From Micromonospora rosaria (GTDB taxonomy: Bacteria > Actinomycetota > Actinomycetes > Mycobacteriales > Micromonosporaceae), in contig NZ_LRQV01000040.1 in assembly GCF_001567585.1 (NCBI RefSeq), positions 1 through 50,577 on the forward strand: a stretch of 50,577 bases of DNA, given 5' to 3'. The translations under genes and the position numbers were made by a program. This document shows, piece by piece, positions 32,190 through 39,365 of the stretch. Position 1 is the first letter of the stretch; each line of letters starts with the position of its first letter. Under the pieces are notes generated by a model, which did not search any database, was not told the origin of the DNA, and saw only the letters and a list, made by a program, of their open reading frames with translations.

Positions 32190-33689
32190 TCAGCCGGCGC
32201 CGGTGAGCAGTTCGACGGCCGCGCGGCTGGCGACCCGGGTGGCCCCGTGGGTGGCCAGGTGCAGTCGACCCACGACCAGCGCCGGTACGCCCAGTTCGAC
32301 CACGACCGCGTCGGGCCGCGCGGCCAGGGCACGCTCGACCGCCGCCCGCATCCACCCGTGCCGGTGCAGGTCACGGACGACGAGGACCAGCGGCCGGCCG
32401 GCCGACCCGGCGGCCGGGTCGGCCGGCACGTCGGACTCGGCGAACCGCACGCCGGTGGTCCCGGGCACCAGGTCGGCCAGGGGCGCGGCGAGCCCCCACG
32501 GCGTCTCCGGCCCGATCGCGATGTTGCGCGGCGGCTCGAACTCCACCACGTGCGCCGGGCCGGACAGCGGCAGCGGCAGGGCGCCGGAGCGGTCGACGGT
32601 CAGCCGGATCGCCCGGCGGGCGGCGACCAGCCCCACCGGATTCTCGCCGGCGGGCCGGTCGGTCGGCCCGGGGCGGGCCGACCGGGCGGCGGTGCTCCAG
32701 GCGGCGAGCTGACCGACCCGCTTGGCGGCCTCGGCGAGCCGTTCCTCGGGCAGGTCCCCGGCGGCGACGGCGGCGACGATGGCGTCGCGCAGGTGCCGGG
32801 CGGTCGCCTCGTCGGCGTGCTCACCGCCGACGCAGATCGCGTCGGCCCCGGCGGCCAGCGCCCGGACCGCCGCCCCGGCCAGGCCGTACCGGCCGGCGAC
32901 CGCCCGCATCTCGATCGCGTCGGTGACCACCACGCCCTGGAAGCCCAGTTCGTCACGGAGCAGGGTGCCGAGGATCCGGGGGCTGAGCGTGGCCGGCAGG
33001 TCCCGGTCGAGGGCCGGCACCAGCAGGTGCCCGGTCATCACCGCCTGCACCCCGGCGGCCACCGCCGCCCGGAACGGGGCCAGTTCCACGGCGTCGAGCC
33101 GCTCCCGGTCGGCGAGGATGGCGGGCAGGTCGTGGTGCGAGTCGACCCGGGTGTCGCCGTGGCCGGGGAAGTGCTTCGCGCAGGCGGCCACCCCGCCGGC
33201 CTGCAACCCGCGTACCCAGGCGGCGGTGTGCCGGGCGGCCAGGTCGGCGTCGGCACCGAAGGCGCGTACCCCGATCACGGGGTTGTCCGGGTTGGAGTTG
33301 ACGTCCGCGTCGGGGGCGAAGTTCAGGGTGATGCCGGCGGCGGCCAGCTCGGTGCCGAGGTCGTGGGCCACCTCCTCGGTCAGCGCCGGGTCGTCCACCA
33401 CGCCGAGCGCCAGGTTGCCCGGCCGGGAACTGCCCCGGGCGGACTCGAACCGGGTGACGTCGCCGGCCTCCTCGTCGATCGCGACGAGCACGTCCGGGCG
33501 CTCGGCGCGCAGGCCGGCGGTGAGCGCCGCGACCTGGTCCGGATCGACCACGTTGCGGGCGAAGAGCACCACCGCGCCGAGTCCCTCGCCGAGCCACCGG
33601 CAGACCCAGGGCGGCGGGGTGGTGCCGACGAAGCCGGGTTGCAGGACGGCCGCCGCCAGGGCGTCGAGGCCGTTCGCCGGAGCACTCAT
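32190..33689 (-). CDS. nagZ: beta-N-acetylhexosaminidase NagZ (GH3)
   Basis: 499 residues. The GH3 NagZ signature KHFPGHGDTRVDSHHDLP is at 172-189, with the His/Asp dyad used as general acid; the nucleophile Asp lies in VTDAIEMRAV (about 255). There is no signal peptide, so it is cytoplasmic and probably recycles GlcNAc-anhydroMurNAc from peptidoglycan. A C-terminal part beyond 330 contains a second Rossmann-like domain, as in actinobacterial forms. ATG 33689 has GAGAGG upstream. A minus-strand promoter with -35 TTGACT (33844-33839) overlaps a palindromic operator, so sugar-responsive repression is likely. Confidence 0.93.
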   Translation of the reverse strand: MSAPANGLDALAAAVLQPGFVGTTPPPWVCRWLGEGLGAVVLFARNVVDPDQVAALTAGLRAERPDVLVAIDEEAGDVTRFESARGSSRPGNLALGVVDDPALTEEVAHDLGTELAAAGITLNFAPDADVNSNPDNPVIGVRAFGADADLAARHTAAWVRGLQAGGVAACAKHFPGHGDTRVDSHHDLPAILADRERLDAVELAPFRAAVAAGVQAVMTGHLLVPALDRDLPATLSPRILGTLLRDELGFQGVVVTDAIEMRAVAGRYGLAGAAVRALAAGADAICVGGEHADEATARHLRDAIVAAVAAGDLPEERLAEAAKRVGQLAAWSTAARSARPGPTDRPAGENPVGLVAARRAIRLTVDRSGALPLPLSGPAHVVEFEPPRNIAIGPETPWGLAAPLADLVPGTTGVRFAESDVPADPAAGSAGRPLVLVVRDLHRHGWMRAAVERALAARPDAVVVELGVPALVVGRLHLATHGATRVASRAAVELLTGAG

Positions 33690-33838
33690 GCCGACACCTC
33701 TCCGTGGCCGGCGCGGGCCGGTACCGCGCCGGACTGGACGATCCACTCGCTCATGCGGTGCGCGTACCCCCGTCTCCTGCCGTTCCCGCGGGTCGACCAC
33801 CTGCGGGGCCCTGCCATGGTCACACCGCACCCACAAAT

Positions 33839-33855
33839 AGTCAAGAAACTTTACT
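33839..33855. promoter_or_regulatory. AGTnAAG palindromic operator over the nagZ -35 box
   Basis: AGTCAAGAAACTTTACT has arms AGTnAAG and CTTnACT. The minus-strand -35 TTGACT (33844-33839) is inside it; 17 nt later lies GACCAT as -10. It is an isolated AT-rich island between nagZ and the small ORF at 33900. The likely regulator is a ROK- or LacI-type repressor encoded elsewhere. Confidence 0.5.
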
Positions 33856-33899
33856 GTTAGCCGGTGGCGGCCGGCGCGGCGGCGTGACACAGTTCGACG

Positions 33900-34025
33900 A
33901 TGGACGCCACGACCCTCGCCGACGCCACCAGCGCCGCCGACATCCCGGGCGTACGCCTGCTCGGCCTGGTGGTCGGCGGGCTGCTCCTGTTCGCCGCGAT
34001 CCGGGCGATGTTCGGCCGCCGCTGA
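33900..34025 (+). CDS. small single-span membrane protein (41 aa)
   Basis: ATG 33900 to TGA 34025. A polar, Ala/Thr-rich N-terminus (MDATTLADATSAADIPGVR) is followed by one clear membrane helix (LLGLVVGGLLLFAAI, about 20-34) and the basic end RAMFGRR, the normal cytoplasmic anchor. Codon use is GC-rich at third positions, as in real genes. There is no Shine-Dalgarno; a -10-like CACAGT lies 6 nt before the ATG. It is divergent from nagZ across the operator. The function is unknown; the alternative is chance coding. Confidence 0.5.
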   Translation: MDATTLADATSAADIPGVRLLGLVVGGLLLFAAIRAMFGRR

Positions 34026-34086
34026 CCCGCCCCGACCGACCCCCACCCCGCCCACCCCGCCGCGCCGCCCCTCGCCTCCGCCGCGT

Positions 34087-34143
34087 TGATCATGGGGTTA
34101 GCGCTGCGACAAGCCGGGGGAAGAGCCGTCAACCTCATGATCA
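34087..34143. repeat. dispersed inverted repeat (TGATCATG type)
   Basis: Arms TGATCATGGGGTT (34087-34099) and AACCTCATGATCA (34131-34143) pair over 13 bp with one mismatch that can be a G-U pair in RNA; the loop is 31 nt. The core TGATCATG / CATGATCA is nearly palindromic itself. It is intergenic, upstream of the F420 oxidoreductase. Confidence 0.65.
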
Positions 34144-34144
34144 C

Positions 34145-34223
34145 GGGGGAGGTGGTGGGGGCGGTGGGGGGGAGTGGGGGGAGTGGGGGGAGCGGGTGGG
34201 GGTGTGGGGGGTGGCGGGTGGGG
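34145..34223 (+). repeat. G-run tract with quadruplex potential
   Basis: Ten runs of three or more G (up to seven) occur in 79 nt, separated by 1-8 nt, including three GGGGGGAG-type units in tandem. It lies 58 nt upstream of the F420 oxidoreductase ATG, on the coding strand, so the quadruplex could form in non-template DNA or in the leader RNA. Confidence 0.7.
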
Positions 34224-34280
34224 TACCGGCGTTGGTGGGGCCCGGCGCAGCGGGGCGACCTGGGCCGGCGAGGGGGAACG

Positions 34281-35234
34281 ATGAGGATCGGCTACTTCCT
34301 GTCCAGCGAGGAGTTCGCCCCGGCGGAACTGCTGGCGCAGGCCCGCGACGCCGAGCGGGCGGGGTTCCAGGCACTGTGGATCTCGGACCACTACCACCCG
34401 TGGGTGGACGCGCAGGGGCAGAGCCCGTTCGTCTGGTCGATGATCGGCGCGCTCAGCCAGGTCTGCGCGCTACCGGTCACCACGGCGGTGACCTGCCCGA
34501 CCATCCGCATCCACCCGGCGGTGATCGCGCAGGCGGCGGCGACCAGCGCGGTCCTGCACGACGGGCGCTTCGTGCTCGGCGTCGGCTCCGGCGAGGCGCT
34601 CAACGAGCACATCCTCGGCGGCGCGTGGCCCGGTGCGGGGGTCCGGCTGGAGATGCTGGAGGAGTCCGTCGAGGTGCTGCGCGAACTCTGGCGGGGCGGG
34701 TTCGTCACCCACCGGGGCCGGCACTACACCGTCGAGCAGGCCCGGATCTACACGCTGCCGCAGACGCCCCCACCGGTCTACGTCTCCGGGTTCGGCCCGA
34801 AGGCCGTCGACCTGGCCGCCCGCATCGGCGACGGGTACGTCAGCACGATGCCCGACGGCGACCTGGTCCGCCGGTTCCGCGACGGCGGGGGCGGCGACAA
34901 GCCCTGCCAGGGCGGCTTCAAGGCCGCGTACGCCGACAGCGAGGACGAGGGCGTCCGGATCGCGTACGAGCGCTGGCCCAACGCCGGGGTGCCCGGGGAA
35001 CTGTCCCAGGTGCTCCCCTCACCCCGGCACTTCGAGCAGGCCGCGCACCTGGTCCGGCCGGAGATGATGCGGGAGTCCTTCGTCTGCGGCAACAGCGCCG
35101 ACGCGCACCTGGCGCGGATCGACCAGTACGCCGAGGCCGGCTTCGACGAGGTGTACGTGGCCAACACCGGCCCGCACACCCGGGGCCTGTTCGACCTGTA
35201 CCAGCGAGAGATCTTCCCCCGCCTCCGGCGGTAA
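34281..35234 (+). CDS. F420-dependent oxidoreductase, LLM class (Fgd-like)
   Basis: 317 residues from ATG 34281 (GAGGGGGAA upstream); the frame open from 34086 runs through the G-tract and is not coding. It has the luciferase-like TIM barrel: FLSSEEFAPAELLAQARDAE, ALWISDHYHPW, TCPTIRIHPAVIAQAAAT, GVGSGEALNEHILG and VYVSGFGPKAVDLAARIGDG. This is the G6PDH-like F420 subfamily (TIGR03557-like). It is expected to reduce or oxidise a substrate with F420/F420H2 in the cytoplasm; the substrate is unknown. Its TAA stop is provided by the left end of repeat copy D. Confidence 0.92.
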   Translation: MRIGYFLSSEEFAPAELLAQARDAERAGFQALWISDHYHPWVDAQGQSPFVWSMIGALSQVCALPVTTAVTCPTIRIHPAVIAQAAATSAVLHDGRFVLGVGSGEALNEHILGGAWPGAGVRLEMLEESVEVLRELWRGGFVTHRGRHYTVEQARIYTLPQTPPPVYVSGFGPKAVDLAARIGDGYVSTMPDGDLVRRFRDGGGGDKPCQGGFKAAYADSEDEGVRIAYERWPNAGVPGELSQVLPSPRHFEQAAHLVRPEMMRESFVCGNSADAHLARIDQYAEAGFDEVYVANTGPHTRGLFDLYQREIFPRLRR

Positions 35235-35285
35235 GGAAGGGCCCCCTGTTAACGCATACGGATGGGAAGGGGCCCTTCCTAACAC
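35230..35285. repeat. GGGGCCCC palindromic element, copy D, containing both flanking stop codons
   Basis: Left arm GGTAAGGAAGGGCCCC (from 35230) and right arm GGGGCCCTTCCTAACAC (35269-35285) are inverted. The TAA of the F420 gene (35232-35234) and the TAG of the convergent PH-like gene (minus strand 35281-35279) both lie inside the arms. Inner part has GTTAAC as in copies A and C. Confidence 0.85.
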
Positions 35286-36106
35286 GAATCCTCACCGAGG
35301 GCGCGGCGGAGCCGGTCGTAGCCGGCCGGGGTGCCGATGCCGGCCCGCTCGTCGGGGTGGTCGACGTAGTGGCGCAGCACGTCGGCGAGGAAACCCGGGT
35401 GCACGTTCACGTAGTCGAGCCCGATGCGGGGCGAGCGCCGCGAACCCCACCGCAGTCCCCATCCGGTGACCAGGTCCGGGTACCGCACGTCGAGGTCCAA
35501 CGCCCGGCCGGCGGTCCAGGCCCCGGGGGTACCGGGGGCGAGGGCGGCCCAGGGGATCGTCCGGGCGCCGAAGGGCTCGCGTACCTCGACGCCGGTCGGG
35601 GTCAGGCCGACGCCGGTCCGGCCCCGGACGACGGCGACGACCTGCGCCCCGAGCACGGCGGCGAACAGCGCCGTGAACGGGACCAGGTACAGCTGCCCCA
35701 GGTACCAGGACAACCCCTCGGCGCTGGCCTCGGCCCACTGGTCGACCGGCCCGACGACCAGAGTGCCGAAGCTCATCAGGAGCACGACGCTGAACCAGCC
35801 GAGCGTCCGGTGCGGACCGGCCCGGAAGGCGGCCGTCCCCGACGTCCCCGTGACCACGGCGAGGGCCGCCGACCGTTTCCGGGCGTCCATGCCGGTGACC
35901 ACGCCGACCAGGGCGGCCAGGGCCAGCGCGTACGGCACCGAATGAACCGTCAGCCGCGCCGTCAGGTCGGGCGGTTCCCCGCCGATCCGCAGCGCCGCCC
36001 ACGCCACCAGAACCCCGGCCGCCGTGGCGACCAGCCACCGGTTCGTCCGCGTCGCGTCCGGTCGCCGTCCGTCGGCCCGCCCGGCCGGGTCGCCCGCCAT
36101 CGTCAT
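35279..36106 (-). CDS. membrane protein with C-terminal PH-like domain
   Basis: 275 residues from ATG 36106. Four membrane spans (about 23-41, 52-72, 98-116, 134-160) are followed by a beta-rich cytoplasmic domain (VGLTPTGVEVREPFGARTIPW, ALDLDVRYPDLV, IGLDYVNVHPGFLADVLRHY), a pattern typical of bacterial PH/YdbT-like domains in actinomycete membrane proteins. Last codons DSC plus TAG come from repeat copy D, so the C-terminus may have been altered by the element. Function is unknown. It is divergent from recQ. Confidence 0.7.
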   Translation of the reverse strand: MTMAGDPAGRADGRRPDATRTNRWLVATAAGVLVAWAALRIGGEPPDLTARLTVHSVPYALALAALVGVVTGMDARKRSAALAVVTGTSGTAAFRAGPHRTLGWFSVVLLMSFGTLVVGPVDQWAEASAEGLSWYLGQLYLVPFTALFAAVLGAQVVAVVRGRTGVGLTPTGVEVREPFGARTIPWAALAPGTPGAWTAGRALDLDVRYPDLVTGWGLRWGSRRSPRIGLDYVNVHPGFLADVLRHYVDHPDERAGIGTPAGYDRLRRALGEDSC

Positions 36107-36206
36107 GCGCCCATGATCGGGTACGCCGTCCACAGTGCCCGGTGCGGGCGGATCGATACCGGTCGACGGTTTCGCCGCCGGAGGCGTCGGGTACCTCCGG
36201 TCCTCG

Positions 36207-37838
36207 ATGAAGCTGTCGACCCACTCCACGACCCTGCGCCGCGCGGCGCGCAGCCTGTTCGGCTGGACGCGGCTGCGGCCCCACCAGCTCGCCGCCATGC
36301 GGGCGGTGATGAAGCGCCGGGACGCCCTGGTGGTGCTCCCCACCGGCGCCGGCAAGTCCGCGATCTACCAGATCCCGGCCAGCCTGATCCCGGGGCCGAC
36401 GGTGGTCATCTCCCCGCTGCTGGCGCTGCAACAGGACCAGATCGCGGCGCTCAACGAGCGGCAGCGCCCCGAGTTGCGGGCGGTGCGGATCAGCTCCGAC
36501 GAGTCCGCCGCCCAGCAGGCCGAGGCGGTCGCCGAGATCCGCGAGGGCCGCGCCGAGTTCCTCTTCATCACCCCGGAGCAGCTCGCCAACCCGGACCGGC
36601 TGGCCGAGGTACGGGACCTGGAGCCGGCGCTGGTCGCGATCGACGAGGCGCACTGCATCTCGGCGTGGGGGCACGACTTCCGCCCCGACTACCTGGCCCT
36701 GGGGCACCTCATCGAGGGCATCGGCCGCCCGCCCGTGGTCGCCCTGACCGCCACCGCGTCTCCCCCGGTCCGCGACGACATCATCGCCCGGCTGCGGCTG
36801 CGCGACGCCGAGGTGGTGGTCTCCGGGCTGGACCGACCGAACCTCTTCCTGGAGGTCGCGCACTGCCCCACCGAGGACTACCGGTGGCGGCGGCTGGTCG
36901 CGCTGCTGCGCGACGACGAACGCCTCGGCATCATCTACGTGCCGACCCGGCGCTCCGCCGAGGAGCTGGCCGCGCGGCTCACCGACGCCGGCTTCCCGGC
37001 GCAGTTCTACCACGGTGGGATGGCGACCGGGGCCCGCGCCCAGCTGCACGAGGCGTTCCTCGCCGACCAGGTGCCGATCATGGTGGCCACCTCGGCGTTC
37101 GGCATGGGCATCGACAAGCCGAACATCGCCTGGGTGGTGCACATGGCGCTGCCCGACTCGCCGGACAGCTACTTCCAGGAAATCGGCCGCGCCGGCCGCG
37201 ACGGTCAGCCGGCCCGGGTCCTGCTGCTCTGGCAGGCCGAGGACGTCGGGCTGCAACGGTACTTCAGCGGTGGCCTGCCGGACCGCGACGAGCTGCACCA
37301 ACTGGCCGCCCTGATCCGCAGCCGGCCGACCACCCGCAAGGACCTGCGCGCCGCCACCGGTCTCGGCCCCCGCAAGCTCGGTCACCTGCTCGGGCTGCTG
37401 GAGCAGGTCGGCGCGGTCGAGCCCCGCCGGGGCCAGCGGATCGGCGCGCCCCGGTACGGCCCGCAGCCGGCCGACGCGGCGGCAGCAGCCCTGGCCGAGG
37501 CGGAACGCCAGCAGAGCGTGACCCGGTCCCGGACCGACATGATGCGCGCCTTCGCGGAGACCTCCGGGTGCCGGGGGCAGTCGCTGCTGGCCTACTTCGG
37601 CGAGCAGATGGCCCAGGTGTGCGGGCACTGCGACAACTGCCACGCCGGGACCAGCGTGGCCGACGACGGCGCGGGCGGCCCGTTCCCGGTGCACAGCCAG
37701 GTCCGGCATCCCGAGTGGGGCTCCGGCATGGTGCTCAGCTACGAGGACGACCGGATGACGGTTCTCTTCGACGAGGTCGGGTACAAGACGTTGTCCGTGC
37801 GCGTGGTGTCCGAACAGAGCCTGCTGACGCTCGGCTAG
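36207..37838 (+). CDS. recQ: RecQ family ATP-dependent DNA helicase with Tudor-like C-terminus
   Basis: 543 residues from ATG 36207. Motif I LPTGAGKS (44-51), motif II IDEAHCISAWGHDFRPDY (DEAH), motif III ALTATASPPV and motif VI QEIGRAGRDGQ are present. A RecQ-Ct zinc cluster is visible as Cys residues in CRGQSLLAYFGE and VCGHCDNC. After it there is no HRDC domain; instead the last 50 residues (VRHPEWGSGMVLSYEDDRMTV) resemble the small Tudor/SH3-like domain at the end of PcrA/UvrD helicases. It unwinds 3'-tailed DNA for recombination and repair. No Shine-Dalgarno is seen. The frame from 36135 is an alternative start. Confidence 0.92.
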   Translation: MKLSTHSTTLRRAARSLFGWTRLRPHQLAAMRAVMKRRDALVVLPTGAGKSAIYQIPASLIPGPTVVISPLLALQQDQIAALNERQRPELRAVRISSDESAAQQAEAVAEIREGRAEFLFITPEQLANPDRLAEVRDLEPALVAIDEAHCISAWGHDFRPDYLALGHLIEGIGRPPVVALTATASPPVRDDIIARLRLRDAEVVVSGLDRPNLFLEVAHCPTEDYRWRRLVALLRDDERLGIIYVPTRRSAEELAARLTDAGFPAQFYHGGMATGARAQLHEAFLADQVPIMVATSAFGMGIDKPNIAWVVHMALPDSPDSYFQEIGRAGRDGQPARVLLLWQAEDVGLQRYFSGGLPDRDELHQLAALIRSRPTTRKDLRAATGLGPRKLGHLLGLLEQVGAVEPRRGQRIGAPRYGPQPADAAAAALAEAERQQSVTRSRTDMMRAFAETSGCRGQSLLAYFGEQMAQVCGHCDNCHAGTSVADDGAGGPFPVHSQVRHPEWGSGMVLSYEDDRMTVLFDEVGYKTLSVRVVSEQSLLTLG

Positions 37839-37939
37839 CCTGAGCCGGGCCCGCGCCCGGGGTGGCCGCCCGCCACGCGCAGCCGTCCGCAGGGCTCCGG
37901 GTTCTTCCGCGTGTCGACACAGCTGAGAGGGGCGTTGTC

Positions 37940-38443
37940 GTGATCGAACAGCCGGCGTACACCGGGTTCGGTTTCTCCGACGAGGAGTGGGGCCTGCTGG
38001 TCGGCCTGCCGCAGTCGGTGCTGAGCGCGGCGAGCGCCGCCGAGTCCGACGGCAGCCGCCGGACCAGGGCCGAGAGCGCGGCCGGGCTGGAGGGCATCGC
38101 CGCCGGCCGGGAGTCGGCCAGCCCGCTGGTCGCGGCGGTCGCCGGGGAGGTCGTGGCCCGGGTCGGGGACCCGGAGGCCGGTGCGGAGCTGCCGGTCGTC
38201 GCCCCCGCCGACCCGGCGGCCCTGATCGACGACGTGCTGGCCCGGTCGGCCCAGGCCGCCGCGCTGCTGGCCGCGAAGGTGGACGAGGGCGAGGCCGGGG
38301 CGTACAAGCACTGGCTGGTGGAGATCGCCGACCAGGTGGTCGGGGCCGCCGCCACCGGCGGGCTGCTCGGCCTCGGCGGCGACCAGATCAGCGCCTCGGA
38401 GCGCCAGTTCCGCGACCGCCTCGCCCAGACCCTCAACGACTGA
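37940..38443 (+). CDS. conserved hypothetical protein
   Basis: 167 residues from GTG 37940, with GAGAGGGG upstream. Mostly alpha-helical, Ala-rich and acidic. Recognisable segments are FGFSDEEWGLLVGLPQSVLSAASAAE near the N-terminus and AYKHWLVEIADQVVGAA near 125, a pattern reminiscent of all-helical TerB-like or tellurite-resistance-like folds, but I cannot assign a family. It is a soluble, cytoplasmic protein. It follows recQ by 100 bp on the same strand and ends exactly at repeat copy E. Confidence 0.7.
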   Translation: MIEQPAYTGFGFSDEEWGLLVGLPQSVLSAASAAESDGSRRTRAESAAGLEGIAAGRESASPLVAAVAGEVVARVGDPEAGAELPVVAPADPAALIDDVLARSAQAAALLAAKVDEGEAGAYKHWLVEIADQVVGAAATGGLLGLGGDQISASERQFRDRLAQTLND

Positions 38444-38504
38444 GGTGTAAGGAGGGGCCCCTTATTAACAGACGTCTGTTAATAAGGGGCCCCTCCTTAC
38501 ACCT
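38443..38504. repeat. GGGGCCCC palindromic element, copy E: perfect 62-bp palindrome
   Basis: Two exact 31-nt arms (38443-38473 and 38474-38504) without a loop, starting AGGTGTAAGGAGGGGCCCC and meeting at GAC-GTC. It fills the whole gap between convergent genes; its first base is the last base of the upstream TGA, and its last base precedes the TCA (reverse TGA) of the permease. It would act as a terminator in both directions. Confidence 0.95.
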
Positions 38505-39365
38505 TCAGCGGACGCGGCGGGGGAAGAGGACGGCGGAGGCGGTCACCGCGAGCGCCAGCAGGGCCAGGCACCAGGCGACCGCCTGGAGGGGGGCGCTGCC
38601 CGGCGGGGTGCCGAGCAGCAGGGCCCGCAGCGACTCGATGACCGGGGTGACCGGCTGGTGTTCGGCGAACCCGTGCAGCCAGGTCGGCATGGTCTCCACC
38701 GGCACGAACGCGCTGCTCGGGTAGGGCAGGAACATCACCACGAAGGTGAACCCGCCGGCCGCCTCCGGGGTCCGGGTGAGCAGCCCGAAGGTCGCGGAGA
38801 GCCAGGAGATCGCCAGCAGGAACAACAGCAGCAGCCCGGCGGCGGCCAGCCAGCGCAGCGGTTCGACGGCCGGCCGGAAGCCGATGCCCACCGCCACCGC
38901 CAGCACCAGCACGGTGGAGACGCTGTTGCGCACGATGCTGGCGACGACGTGCCCGCCGAGGATCGCCACCGGCCCGACGTCCAGCGTCCGGAACCGGTCG
39001 ATGACGCCGTTGGCCAGGTCGGTGGTGACGCTCACCGCCGTACCCGCCGCGCCGAAGCCGGCGCAGAGGATCAGCACCCCGGGCGCCACGTAGGTGACGT
39101 ACCGGGTGCCGGTGTCGATCGCGCCGCCGAACAGGTACACGAAGATCAGCATCAGCATGACCGGCAGCAGCAGCGACATGAGCAGGGCGTCCGCGTTGCG
39201 CCGGGACAGCCGGACGCAGCGGGCGACCAGGACCAGCGCCCGGACCGCCGCCGACCCGCCCCGGGCCGGGCCGGACGGTACGCCCCGTGCCGTACCGTCC
39301 GGCCCGGTCGGGCCCCCGTTCCGCGCGGACCAGGCCGTCGGGCCCTTCGCGACCAGCTCAGACAT
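38505..39365 (-). CDS. ABC-2 type transporter permease (DrrB-like)
   Basis: 286 residues. After a 40-residue Gly/Pro-rich cytoplasmic N-terminus come six membrane spans with the DrrB/ABC2_membrane pattern: LMSLLLPVMLMLIFVYLFGGAI, then NGVIDRFRTLDVGPVAILGG (coupling helix region), FVVMFLPYPSSAFVPVETMPTWL and QPVTPVIESLR. ATG 39365 overlaps the ATPase stop by 8 nt. The N-terminal coding region contains a perfect 15-bp inverted repeat (39268-39305). It forms an exporter with the ATPase; drugs or lipids are typical substrates. Stop codon abuts repeat copy E. Confidence 0.9.
   Translation of the reverse strand: MSELVAKGPTAWSARNGGPTGPDGTARGVPSGPARGGSAAVRALVLVARCVRLSRRNADALLMSLLLPVMLMLIFVYLFGGAIDTGTRYVTYVAPGVLILCAGFGAAGTAVSVTTDLANGVIDRFRTLDVGPVAILGGHVVASIVRNSVSTVLVLAVAVGIGFRPAVEPLRWLAAAGLLLLFLLAISWLSATFGLLTRTPEAAGGFTFVVMFLPYPSSAFVPVETMPTWLHGFAEHQPVTPVIESLRALLLGTPPGSAPLQAVAWCLALLALAVTASAVLFPRRVR
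39268..39305 (-). repeat. 15-bp perfect inverted repeat inside the permease coding region
   Basis: Arms 39268-39282 and 39291-39305 pair perfectly over an 8-nt loop. They encode the Gly/Pro-rich linker before the first span. In mRNA it would be a very stable hairpin 60 nt after the permease start. Confidence 0.8.

Noticed and set aside
33704..37843. 1379-codon plus-strand frame over nagZ promoter, F420 gene and recQ
   Set aside because: Runs out of frame through two well-supported genes and through the repeat element; low-complexity Arg/Gly/Pro translation.
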